Below are positions 1-7,619 of a DNA stretch of 64,000 bases, piece after piece. The notes below the pieces were generated by a model. The model saw nothing but the letters and a program-made list of their open reading frames with translations. It did not search any database and had not been told where the DNA came from. How positions within the stretch are numbered: the stretch's first letter is position 1; the number at the start of each line of letters is the position of its first letter. Source of the DNA: Hominimerdicola alba 8 (lineage in GTDB: Bacteria > Bacillota > Clostridia > Oscillospirales > Ruminococcaceae); assembly GCF_000178155.2 (NCBI RefSeq), contig NZ_ADKM02000128.1:1-64000 (forward strand), written 5' to 3'. Both the position numbers and the translations under genes were made by a program.

Positions 1-333
1 ATTTCAGCAGTTCGTTTATACAATATGAATACTCGACATTACAATTGAATAGACACCTGCTTATGGCGGGGATGGCGTACAGTCGGTCAACGCGGCAGGT
101 TTGATGGAATCTACTATTCGGGAACAGTTCGTAAGGAATTTCCGGATATTTCAGAGCAAGGAGTGAGTTCCACCAGTTTGATTTGGCTTGACCTCCGATA
201 GCGGAGGTATTCGACAGTGACGCGGCAGCGTTAATTTACGAAAGGTGCTAAGGCCGATGGCATAACACTTTGTTGATTTCGATTATGACCCGATGATATC
301 GGGATCTAATATAGGTTCAGGGAGTGGTGCATT

Positions 334-366
334 ATGAAAATGCGCAACAGACTGTTGAATATTTGA
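334..366 (+). CDS. Putative ten-residue micro-ORF, copy 1
   Basis: Reads MKMRNRLLNI then TGA. A GGGAG SD at 320-324 lies 9 nt before the ATG. It differs from the later copies at seven bases, yet keeps length and stop, and two changes are synonymous (CTG to TTG, ATC to ATT). The ATG sits in the loop of a GTGCATT/AATGCGC hairpin. Confidence 0.4.
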   Translation: MKMRNRLLNI

Positions 367-544
367 GAGTGAGGAGTGAGTCCCAAGTACAACACAGCTT
401 AGCCTCCGAGCGAGGGAGGTATCCTGACCACAGCACTTGAAGCGCAAACTAATGAAAGGAAATCAGACCGATGGCATAAAAGGTTTTCTGATCTGAATGT
501 TAGCGGCAGGTTCGCCGCACAAATTATATAAGGAGTGGTGCATT

Positions 545-577
545 ATGGTAATGCGCGCTAGACTGCTGAGAATCTGA
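545..577 (+). CDS. Putative ten-residue micro-ORF, copy 2
   Basis: Reads MVMRARLLRI then TGA, preceded by AAGGAG and 9 nt. It differs from copies 3-5 by one residue (Asn to Arg at position 9). Same hairpin around the start as in copy 1. Confidence 0.4.
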   Translation: MVMRARLLRI

Positions 578-759
578 AAGATTGGAGTGAGTCCGAAGGG
601 TAATGCAGCTTAGTCCCGAAGCGAAGAGGGACACCCCGACAAACGGCGCGTGAGCGCTAGTAATTCTGAAAGGAATGCAGACCAATGGCATAGTTGGTTT
701 TTTATCCCGACTTTTCGGCGGTGGGTTCGCCGCACAAACTATATAAGGAGTGGTGCATT

Positions 760-792
760 ATGGTAATGCGCGCTAGACTGCTGAATATCTGA
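760..792 (+). CDS. Putative ten-residue micro-ORF, copy 3
   Basis: Reads MVMRARLLNI then TGA, preceded by AAGGAG and 9 nt. Lies 215 bp after copy 2. Confidence 0.4.
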   Translation: MVMRARLLNI

Positions 793-973
793 ATGTGAGG
801 AGTGAGTCCGAAGGGTAATGCAGCTTAGTCCCGAAGCGAAGAGGGACACCCCGACAAACGGCGCATGAGCGCTAGTAATTCTGAAAGGAATGCAGACCAA
901 TGGCATAGTTGGTTTTTATCCCGACTTTTCGGCGGCGGGTTCGCCGCACAAATTATATAAGGAGTGGTGCATT

Positions 974-1006
974 ATGGTAATGCGCGCTAGACTGCTGAAT
1001 ATCTGA
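974..1006 (+). CDS. Putative ten-residue micro-ORF, copy 4
   Basis: Reads MVMRARLLNI then TGA, preceded by AAGGAG and 9 nt. Identical to copy 3 and 214 bp downstream of it. Confidence 0.4.
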   Translation: MVMRARLLNI

Positions 1007-1188
1007 ATGTGAGGAGTGAGTCCGAAGGGTAATGCAGCTTAGTCCCGAAGCGAAGAGGGACACCCCGATGATCGGCGCGTGAGCGCTAGTAATTCTGAAA
1101 GGAATGCAGACCAATGGCATAGTTGGTTTTTTATCCCGACTTTTCGGCGGTGGGTTCGCCGCACAAATTATATAAGGAGTGGTGCATT

Positions 1189-1221
1189 ATGGTAATGCGC
1201 GCTAGACTGCTGAATATCTGA
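1189..1221 (+). CDS. Putative ten-residue micro-ORF, copy 5
   Basis: Reads MVMRARLLNI then TGA, preceded by AAGGAG and 9 nt. This is the last full unit. Beyond it only the Met-Ala-stop type of motif continues. Confidence 0.4.
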   Translation: MVMRARLLNI

Positions 1222-1583
1222 ATGTGAGGAGTGAGTCCGAAGGTACATGCAGCTTAGTCCCGAAGCGAAGAGGGACACCCCGATGATCGGCGCATGAGCG
1301 CTAGTTTAAAGAAAGGTAATTAGACCGATGGCTTGATTTTAATTGTCGCTGATGCGGCACTCGACTAAAATATATTGAAAGGTAATAGGACCAATGAGAA
1401 GATAAGTTTTTATCCCGTCTAAAGATTATTTCTCTACCGAAAGGAAATTAAATTCCAATGGAAATTTGATATATATGCCTGCACGTTTGCTATGAGTCTG
1501 CTTGCGATGCGGGTAAAGGGTCTTGACTTTCTATATATAACATGAAAGGAATCAAAGTCCAATGGCTTAATATGTGGATCGTA

Positions 1584-1616
1584 AGAGGGTTGCCGAGTTA
1601 CGGCAGCCCTCTTTTT
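1584..1616 (+). terminator. Intrinsic terminator closing array 1
   Basis: A 12-bp stem (1584-1595 with 1601-1612, one G-T pair) is followed by a T run. It starts 14 nt after the last Met-Ala-stop motif, so the array is probably one transcription unit ending here. Confidence 0.85.
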
Positions 1617-1691
1617 GTGCAGCTATTTCCGACTTATATTATCGTTCAAAAAAATTATTGATTACCGACGGTGAAAAATAGCAAACAATAC

Positions 1692-1719
1692 TTGACTTTT
1701 ATCAAATATTTGATATAAT
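1692..1719 (+). promoter_or_regulatory. SigmaA promoter for the Spo0A_C-like gene
   Basis: TTGACT at 1692-1697 and TATAAT at 1714-1719, 16 nt apart. Predicted start near 1726 leaves a leader of about 140 nt before the gene, with no riboswitch that I recognise. Confidence 0.75.
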
Positions 1720-1867
1720 CGTAATTGTCCGATAATATTCGGATGTGTAAAAATTTTAAGCAGTCATCTTTTTGCATAAAGAGCAGATAAAGGTATCAGG
1801 GCGCCAAGTCCTGCATCGGTAAAAAGGGCTGCAAAACTATCTCATAGATTATGGAGGGTATGAAGAA

Positions 1868-2278
1868 TTGAAATGTGGAAATGGTTGCGTAAGGGTGAAA
1901 AAAATAAGTGAAGAAGAACTGTATATGGATATCACGAGGATATTGACCGCGCTGTGTTTTAAAAAGAAATATACAGGCTACAGATATGTGCGCGATGCAG
2001 TCAGGTTTGCGGTGCAGCAGGAGCAGTGCGGAGGGATATCAAAACACATCTATCCGCTTATCGCAAAGCAGAACGGCATAAGTTCTGCGGCGGTCGAAAG
2101 CGGTATACGGAGCGCTATCCACAAGGCGTGGAAACTTTCCGACAGCAGCACAAAACAGGAACTTTTCGGCGTATACGGTCAGCCTGAACAGCGTACACCC
2201 AGCAACAGTGAATTCGTTTACACGATAGCAGACAAACTGGCGTGCACAGGGAACATTAACGAGTTTCCGAAATGTTGA
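1868..2278 (+). CDS. Orphan Spo0A C-terminal DNA-binding domain protein
   Basis: A 136-residue protein. Residues about 33-95 (YTGYRYVRDAVRFAV, then HIYPLIAKQNG, then VESGIRSAIHKAW) match the Spo0A_C pattern, the helix-turn-helix effector domain of the sporulation master regulator. No receiver domain precedes it, so it cannot take the phosphorelay signal as Spo0A does. Start is TTG at 1868, chosen for the GGAGG SD at 1853-1857, 10 nt upstream. The ATG at 1860 is out of frame and hits TGA at once. Lying directly behind array 1 with its own promoter and a terminator at 2380, it may be a standalone DNA-binding regulator. Target unknown. The domain call is by pattern. Confidence 0.72.
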   Translation: MKCGNGCVRVKKISEEELYMDITRILTALCFKKKYTGYRYVRDAVRFAVQQEQCGGISKHIYPLIAKQNGISSAAVESGIRSAIHKAWKLSDSSTKQELFGVYGQPEQRTPSNSEFVYTIADKLACTGNINEFPKC

Positions 2279-2379
2279 ATAGTATATACAAACGAACTTC
2301 CCCGATGCGGGCAGGGTGACAATAAGTCCCCCGAACAGCCCTGAGCATACCCGCAGCGGTCGGTGCGTTTCAGATATGT

Positions 2380-2408
2380 TGCCGCAGCCACAGCGCTGCG
2401 GCATTTTT
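2380..2408 (+). terminator. Intrinsic terminator after the Spo0A_C-like gene
   Basis: TGCCGCAGC (2380-2388) pairs with GCTGCGGCA (2395-2403), then TTTTT. It lies 100 nt past the stop. The rest of 2279-2664 shows no gene. Confidence 0.8.
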
Positions 2409-2664
2409 GTTCTGTGTAAATTTCAGGCGATAAATGTTAAGCGTAATGTATTTTTCAGCCCGCATCACTCAAAATATAAAACAGCAGGAGAGCACTGTCG
2501 CTCACCTTGACACGGTCCTGTAAAAAGATAGTCAAAATTTTACCAAAGTCGCAAAAGTCGGTTTTGTAGGGGAAAATCCGCCGTTTTGCAGGAAAAATTG
2601 CGCCGTTCCCGAACATGGTGCAGAACGTTCAGAAAAAATTTAAAAAGTTATGGGTATAATGGGA

Positions 2665-2693
2665 TTGACAAAAAAATAACAAACTGGTATAAT
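2665..2693 (+). promoter_or_regulatory. Strong extended -10 promoter of adhE
   Basis: Consensus TTGACA at 2665-2670, a 17-nt spacer, TATAAT at 2688-2693 and a TG one base before the -10. The leader to adhE is about 240 nt and holds two clear hairpins: AATGCCG/CGGCATT near 2835-2852 and GCGGGT/ACCCGC near 2898-2915. No complete Rex site was seen. Confidence 0.85.
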
Positions 2694-2943
2694 ATATACA
2701 GTTACAACGCACATCGCCTTTAACAAAACTGAAACACAACTGAAACTTTACTCAAACAAGGCAGTCGTATCATTCAGATATACCGAAGACGAATGCGGTC
2801 AACCCCGTCAGTGCATCTTCTGTGATGCCTGTGAAATGCCGAACGCGGCATTGTGCGGGGCTGAGAGCGTAACTGTGATAGCGGTACTGAAAATGAATGC
2901 GGGTATCATCACCCGCTTAACATTGAGATGGAGGAGTTAAATT

Positions 2944-5580
2944 ATGGCAAAAACTACTGCTAAGAAAAGCGAACCTATCTACGTTGACAGCGTTGAGGCT
3001 CTTACTGCCAAGATAAAGGAAGTAAGAGAGGCTCAGGCTAAGTTCGCTGAGTACACTCAGGAACAGGTCGATAAGATCTTCAAGGCGGCTGCACTGGCTG
3101 CGAACAAGGCTCGTATCCCGCTGGCTAAAATGGCTGTCGAGGAAACAGGCATGGGCATCGTTGAAGACAAGGTCATCAAGAACAACTATGCTGCCGAGCA
3201 TATCTACAACGCATACAAAAATGTGCAGACCTGCGGCGTTTTCGAGAGAAATGAATCATACGGCACAACTAAGCTGTACGAACCTATCGGTCTGATAGCA
3301 GCGGTAATACCTACCACAAACCCAACTTCCACCGCTATATTCAAGACACTGATCTCACTTAAGACCAGAAACGGCATCATCATCAGCCCACACCCCCGCG
3401 CAAAGAACTGCACCATCGCGGCTGCCAAGATAGTTCTTGATGCGGCTGTTGCTGCGGGCGCACCTGAGAATATCATCGGCTGGATAGATGTTCCCTCACT
3501 GGATATGACCAATGAGATAATGCGCGATTCAGACCTGATACTGGCTACAGGCGGTCCCGGAATGGTAAAGAGCGCTTATTCTTCGGGCACACCTGCACTG
3601 GGTGTCGGCGCGGGCAACGCATCGGCTATAATCGATGCTTCTGCTGACATCAAGGTGGCTGTGAACTCCATAATCCACTCGAAGACTTTCGATAACGGTA
3701 TGATCTGCGCTACCGAGCAGACACTTATCGTTGACAAGAAGATATACAAAGAGGTAAAGGCTGAACTTAAGGCAAGAGGTTGTTATTTCCTTAACAATGA
3801 AGAGGCTGACAAGGTAAGACATACCATGATAATCAACGGCGCACTTAATGCGAAGATCGTTGGTCAGCGCCCTGTTGCTATCGCAAAACTCTGCGGCTTT
3901 GAAGTTCCCGAAAATGTCAAGGTGCTTATCGGTGAGGCTACCAGCACTGACCGTGACGAGGCTTTCGGTCACGAGAAGCTGACTACCGTTCTGGGTATGT
4001 ATAAGGCTGACGATTTCGATGATGCACTTGACAAGGCTGAGGCTCTGCTGGAGAACAACGGCGGTCTGGGTCATACATCGGTACTGTGGATAGATAACGT
4101 CAACGAGCGCGAGAAGATGATGAAATTCGCTGAGAGAATGAAGACCAGCCGTCTTATCATCAACACTCCGTCTTCGCTGGGCGGTATCGGTGACCTCTAC
4201 AACTTCAACTTCGCACCATCGCTGACACTGGGCTGCGGCTCATGGGGCGGCAACTCGGTTTCCGAGAACGTGGGCGTTAAGCACCTGCTGAACGTTAAGA
4301 CTGTTGTTGAGAGGAGAGAGAATATGCTGTGGTTCAGAGCGCCTGAAAAGGTTTATTTCAAGAAGGGCTGTCTGCCTGTTGCACTTGACGAACTGAAAAC
4401 TGTCATGGGCAAGAAGAGGGCGTTCATCGTTACAGACCAGTTCCTCTACAAGAACGGCTACACCAAGCCTATCACCGACAAGCTGGATCAGATGGGCATT
4501 GTACACGATATATTCTTCGATGTTGCACCCGACCCATCGCTGGGCTGCGCACAGGAGGGTGTAAAGGCTATACGTGCATTCGAGCCTGATACCATCATCG
4601 CTATCGGCGGCGGTTCTGCTATGGACGCTGCAAAGATCATGTGGGTGATGTACGAGCACCCTGAGGCTGACTTCCTCGATATGGCAATGCGCTTCATCGA
4701 TATCAGAAAGAGAGTCTACACATTCCCGAAGATGGGTGAAAAGGCTTACTTCATCTGCATACCTACTTCTTCGGGTACAGGTTCTGAGGTAACACCTTTC
4801 GCAGTTATCACCGATGAAAAGACAGGTCACAAGTATCCTCTGGCTGACTACGCTCTGCTGCCTAACATGGCTATCATCGACACCGATCTGATGATGAGCG
4901 CACCAAAGGGTCTGACTGCAGCTTCCGGTCTGGACTGCATGGTGCATAACCTTGAGGCTCTGGCATCTGTAATGGCTACCGACTTCACTGACGGTATCGC
5001 TCTCCAGTCGCTGAAAATGACATTTGAAAACCTGCCTGAGTGCGTTGACAACGGTCAGACCGCAGTCAAGGCAAGAGAAAAGATGGCTCACGCTGCAACT
5101 ATGGCAGGTATGGCATTCGCAAACGCATTCCTTGGTATAGGTCACTCGCTGGCACACAAGCTGGGCGCTTATCACCACCTGCCTCACGGCATCTGCTGCG
5201 CACTGGTAATAACCAATGTCATGAAGTTCAACGCTAACCCTGTTCCTACCAAGATGGGCACATTCTCGCAGTACGAGTATCCCAAGACCCTTGAAAAGTA
5301 CGCTCTGGTAGCACGTTCGCTGGGTCTGTTCGGCAAGGACGACAAGGAGTGCTTCAAGATGCTCTGCGACAAGGTAGAGGCTCTGAAAGAGCGCGTAGGC
5401 TGCAAGAAGACTATTGCTGAATACGGCATCTCTGAGGAAGATTTCCTCGCTACCCTCGACCAGATGTCTGAGGACGCATTCGATGACCAGTGCACAGGCG
5501 CTAACCCAAGATATCCTCTCATTGAAGAGCTGAAGGAGATCTACAAGGCTTGCTACTACGGCACTGAGTACAACGGCTGA
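2944..5580 (+). CDS. adhE: Bifunctional aldehyde-alcohol dehydrogenase AdhE
   Basis: 878 residues, the usual AdhE length. The N-terminal half is a CoA-acylating acetaldehyde dehydrogenase (catalytic Cys in NGMICATEQ, about residue 257). The C-terminal half from about residue 460 is an iron-dependent alcohol dehydrogenase, with GGGSAMDAAK for NAD binding and the metal-binding histidines in GHSLAHKLGAYHHLPHG. It turns acetyl-CoA into ethanol while re-oxidising two NADH, the main electron sink in ethanol-forming anaerobes, and typically forms cytoplasmic spirosomes. The start has a GGAGG SD. It is a single-gene unit with a strong promoter, a long leader and its own terminator, consistent with high, redox-tuned expression. 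Confidence 0.97.
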   Translation: MAKTTAKKSEPIYVDSVEALTAKIKEVREAQAKFAEYTQEQVDKIFKAAALAANKARIPLAKMAVEETGMGIVEDKVIKNNYAAEHIYNAYKNVQTCGVFERNESYGTTKLYEPIGLIAAVIPTTNPTSTAIFKTLISLKTRNGIIISPHPRAKNCTIAAAKIVLDAAVAAGAPENIIGWIDVPSLDMTNEIMRDSDLILATGGPGMVKSAYSSGTPALGVGAGNASAIIDASADIKVAVNSIIHSKTFDNGMICATEQTLIVDKKIYKEVKAELKARGCYFLNNEEADKVRHTMIINGALNAKIVGQRPVAIAKLCGFEVPENVKVLIGEATSTDRDEAFGHEKLTTVLGMYKADDFDDALDKAEALLENNGGLGHTSVLWIDNVNEREKMMKFAERMKTSRLIINTPSSLGGIGDLYNFNFAPSLTLGCGSWGGNSVSENVGVKHLLNVKTVVERRENMLWFRAPEKVYFKKGCLPVALDELKTVMGKKRAFIVTDQFLYKNGYTKPITDKLDQMGIVHDIFFDVAPDPSLGCAQEGVKAIRAFEPDTIIAIGGGSAMDAAKIMWVMYEHPEADFLDMAMRFIDIRKRVYTFPKMGEKAYFICIPTSSGTGSEVTPFAVITDEKTGHKYPLADYALLPNMAIIDTDLMMSAPKGLTAASGLDCMVHNLEALASVMATDFTDGIALQSLKMTFENLPECVDNGQTAVKAREKMAHAATMAGMAFANAFLGIGHSLAHKLGAYHHLPHGICCALVITNVMKFNANPVPTKMGTFSQYEYPKTLEKYALVARSLGLFGKDDKECFKMLCDKVEALKERVGCKKTIAEYGISEEDFLATLDQMSEDAFDDQCTGANPRYPLIEELKEIYKACYYGTEYNG

Positions 5581-5627
5581 TAGGGTCGGACACTTTGCTG
5601 TACTGACGGAAATCAACACAAAATGTA

Positions 5628-5656
5628 GGGTGGGAGCTTGCTCCCACCTTTTTTTG
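5628..5656 (+). terminator. adhE terminator
   Basis: GGTGGGAGC-TT-GCTCCCACC followed by seven T. The GGGAGCTTGCTCCC core recurs near 16229 and 19221 at the ends of the large repeats. Confidence 0.85.
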
Positions 5657-5681
5657 CGCCCGTTATAAGGAGAAAAAAGAA

Positions 5682-5716
5682 ATGCGCTCGCGGAAGATCC
5701 CGTGAGCGCACTTTTT
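5682..5716. terminator. Hairpin of the GTGCGCTCACGG family
   Basis: An 11-bp stem (TGCGCTCGCGG with CCGTGAGCGCA, one G-T pair) then CTTTTT. Closely related hairpins stand at 22652 and 22956, so this is a dispersed terminator-type repeat. Confidence 0.7.
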
Positions 5717-5736
5717 GTCAGATCGTAAAACTTTAT

Positions 5737-5868
5737 TTCATGCCAATGATCATGAATCTCCCAATTTTGATATGTATTGCTGATGATGCAAAATGGCTGT
5801 TCTTTCGTACTGTTCCCCCGCCTTCGGCGGGGGAACAGTACACAACCAAATTGGGATTCATGAATTAA
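5737..5868. repeat. Nested palindromic element between adhE and the GGDEF gene
   Basis: Outer arms pair ATCATGAATCTCCCAATTTTG (from about 5747) with its near-complement ending at about 5862. At the centre is a perfect 16-bp inverted repeat, 5807-5822 with 5826-5841 and a TTC loop. The left edge CATGCCAAT and right edge ATTCATGAATTAAT resemble the AATTCATAATT repeat family. The right arm supplies the last codons and stop of the minus-strand GGDEF gene. Confidence 0.65.
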
Positions 5869-6949
5869 TGACTCGGTTTTTTCCTGCGGATTTGCCTGCG
5901 TAAAGCCGCTTGTCCGCAAGGGATATCATCTTCTCGATGTCGTCATCGGGCTTGCCTTCGGCAACACCGATGGTCATTGTCACACCAAAACGCTTCTCGC
6001 CCGACTTGAAAGTTCTGTCAGCGATGGCGCGGCGTATCTTTTCAGCACATTCGCGACCTGCTTCAATGTCGGCATTCGGTATGACGAACAGGAACTCCTC
6101 ACCGCCCCAGCGTGCCGCGTAGCCCTCAGCAGGCACCGAATGTTCGATTATGTCAGCCACCTGTTTGAGTGCATCGTCGCCCGCACCGTGTCCGTAGCTG
6201 TCGTTTATCTGCTTGAAGTCATCTATATCGCCCAGACATACAGCGTAACCCTTGCCTGTGCGTTCGCTGTTCAGATGGACAAGTTTCAGGTATTCACCCA
6301 TCGCGCGGCGATTGAACAGCCTTGTCAGCGGGTCGATGGTGGCGAGTTTTTGCAGGCTCTCGTTCTTTGAAGTCAGCTTGAACTGCATTATCTCGCGGTT
6401 TATCATATAAATGGAAGAAATGTACAGCAGTATCGATGAACCCATTACCACATTAAGGAAATAGATAAGGTCGTTCAGCGAATGGTCGCGGAAAGTGTAC
6501 ATGGCAGTTTCGGCAGAGCCGTATTTTGCACGCATTATGATGTAAAGCGCCAGCGGCACCAACGAAGACAGGTACGGCATGAACAGCTTCCTCAGCGGCA
6601 TATAGAAAGGTATCGGCATGATGAACAGCAGTATCATCGAAAAGCCCATATCCCAGCCCATTGTGACAATGCCCAGACAAGCGTGGGCGATTATCTCGGC
6701 AAGTGATGCCATTATCAGCCCCTTGCGCAGATGCGTCCGAAAAAGCAGCAACAGCAGCGCTGAATAAAACGTTACGCTGAAAATGTTGAAGTACATCATC
6801 GGGCGAACGCCCAGTATACCGAACATTATAAGATACATCACATGTCCCAGCAGCAGCGCGCCGATACCTATCAGGTAGGCTGTGCGTTCGCTTATCTTCT
6901 CAAAGCGCATGAAGTTGATGTTGTTCTTTTTACGTGATATCGCAGCCAT
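5858..6949 (-). CDS. Membrane-bound GGDEF diguanylate cyclase
   Basis: 363 residues. Several transmembrane helices fill residues about 20-190, followed by a GGDEF domain (DPLTRLFNRRAMGEYL, then RWGGEEFLFVIPNAD) that makes cyclic di-GMP from two GTP. The GGEEF signature is intact, so activity is expected. No RxxD inhibitory site is visible five residues before it. Start is the ATG at 6949 (MAAIS), with an AGGGGGG SD just upstream, not the upstream ATG at 6973. No EAL or HD-GYP partner lies nearby. The C-terminal Ile-Asn-Ser-stop comes from the adjoining palindromic repeat. The signal sensed by the membrane domain is unknown. Confidence 0.9.
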   Translation of the reverse strand: MAAISRKKNNINFMRFEKISERTAYLIGIGALLLGHVMYLIMFGILGVRPMMYFNIFSVTFYSALLLLLFRTHLRKGLIMASLAEIIAHACLGIVTMGWDMGFSMILLFIMPIPFYMPLRKLFMPYLSSLVPLALYIIMRAKYGSAETAMYTFRDHSLNDLIYFLNVVMGSSILLYISSIYMINREIMQFKLTSKNESLQKLATIDPLTRLFNRRAMGEYLKLVHLNSERTGKGYAVCLGDIDDFKQINDSYGHGAGDDALKQVADIIEHSVPAEGYAARWGGEEFLFVIPNADIEAGRECAEKIRRAIADRTFKSGEKRFGVTMTIGVAEGKPDDDIEKMISLADKRLYAGKSAGKNRVINS

Positions 6950-7032
6950 ATTGACCCCCCTTCCGGAAAACATCCGTCACGACCTGAACGCGCATGCGCA
7001 TCAGTATCGGCAGAACCTAATTATACATCTAT

Positions 7033-7061
7033 ATTATAAAATATTACAAAATTATTTGCAA
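7033..7061 (-). promoter_or_regulatory. Promoter of the GGDEF gene
   Basis: On the minus strand, TTGCAA (7061-7056) and TATAAT (7038-7033), 17 nt apart. Between this and 7437 there is no gene, only a small hairpin (about 7244-7266) and a GCCGCT/AGCGGC palindrome near 7362-7393. Confidence 0.65.
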
Positions 7062-7437
7062 TACATCAAATTCACAAAATTGGTCTACAATATTAATCTG
7101 TCGGAGTTATCTGCGGGAAATATGAACTCAAATGAGGGCGGTTTTTCGCCGTATAATTGATATGGTAAAACTCACGAAGCGGCGATAGACGGTCTATCAT
7201 TTGAGCATAATCAACTATTCGCACAGCATAAGTTTGTGCATAAAGCATCATACTTTATGATGTTGCGTACACTAAAAAATCGTGCTAAAATATTACGAGA
7301 AGTTCGGGCATTCCTGAACTATAAAACAGTCCATCATTTACCCTTTCATAATACAGCGCCGCTTTCGGTATGATATCCGACAGCGGCGTTTGTTATTTGT
7401 GAAATTTATGCGCATAAAATTGAAAAATATGTGAAAA

Positions 7438-7480
7438 TTAGCACTCTCCCCTTGACAGTGCTAAAATTAAGTGCTATAAT
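7438..7480 (+). promoter_or_regulatory. CIRCE operator overlapping the hsp20 promoter
   Basis: TTAGCACTC (7438-7446), nine bases, then CAGTGCTAA (7456-7464): a CIRCE with one mismatch in the right arm. TTGACA (7452-7457) lies inside it and TATAAT (7475-7480) follows 17 nt later. HrcA bound to CIRCE should block the -35, so hsp20 is heat-inducible by derepression. hrcA itself is not in the window. Confidence 0.92.
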
Positions 7481-7619
7481 ATAGTCAGAACAAAGGAACA
7501 GAGCGGAACGCCCGGGAGTCCGCTGATCGTCCCAATGCTCAGATGTATAAACATAAAGCAAATGGTCAAAATATGTTTACCGAGATGATCTCGGCGTGTG
7601 AGAAAAGGAGGACTGACCT

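Larger units (their letters stand above)
240..1570 (+). other. Nine SD-ATG-stop micro-ORFs (mostly Met-Ala-stop)
   Basis: The motif GAAAGG, spacer, ATG, one or two codons, stop occurs nine times. ATG positions are 257, 471, 685, 900, 1114, 1328, 1394, 1458 and 1562. The spacer after GAAAGG is exactly 11 nt in the first seven, 13 nt at 1458 and 12 nt at 1562. Peptides are MA in seven cases, MRR at 1394 and MEI at 1458. Stops are TAA (257, 471, 1394, 1562), TAG (685, 900, 1114) and TGA (1328, 1467). Ala codons are GCA or GCT. Keeping start and stop while the stop identity and Ala codon vary is what selection on a minimal ORF would leave. A purely structural RNA motif is the alternative. Translation is not proven. 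Confidence 0.6.
1..1616 (+). repeat. Tandem non-coding array 1 (period about 214 bp)
   Basis: No long ORF lies here. Five near-identical units of about 214-215 bp (roughly 245-1310) follow a diverged first unit from the window edge, and three isolated partial motifs follow to 1570. Each full unit carries, in order, an SD plus ten-codon ORF, a GGAGTGAGTCC block, a GTCCC/GGGAC hairpin (828-832 with 843-847 in one unit), a GCGC/GCGC tetraloop hairpin, a GAAAGG-N11-ATG-Ala-stop motif, and a GCGGC/GCCGC hairpin (932-936 with 943-947). An intrinsic terminator at 1584-1616 closes the array, which suggests one + strand transcript entering from beyond position 1. I do not recognise a named RNA family. 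It may extend upstream of the window. Confidence 0.8.

Noticed and set aside
49-201. Open frame without start (ends in IWLDLR, stop) at the left edge
   Set aside because: It looks protein-like, but its 3' half overlaps the GGAGTGAG block and the ACCTCC/GGAGGT hairpin shared with later array units, where the frame is closed. No start or SD.
679-749. Longer 23-codon frame starting ATGCAGACC in array 1 units
   Set aside because: The frame shifts in the next unit because its T tract is one base shorter, and the first two units lack this ATG. Only the short ATG-Ala-stop is kept.
1-1616. CRISPR array
   Set aside because: Repeats are about 214 bp with near-identical interiors. There are no short repeats with unique spacers and no cas genes.
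1727-1867. Riboswitch in the leader of the Spo0A_C-like gene
   Set aside because: Some paired segments are possible, but no known riboswitch core such as cyclic di-GMP, SAM or preQ1 could be matched.
4240-5919. Long minus-strand frame opposite adhE
   Set aside because: A shadow of the strongly coding adhE gene, with no SD and composition typical of antisense frames.
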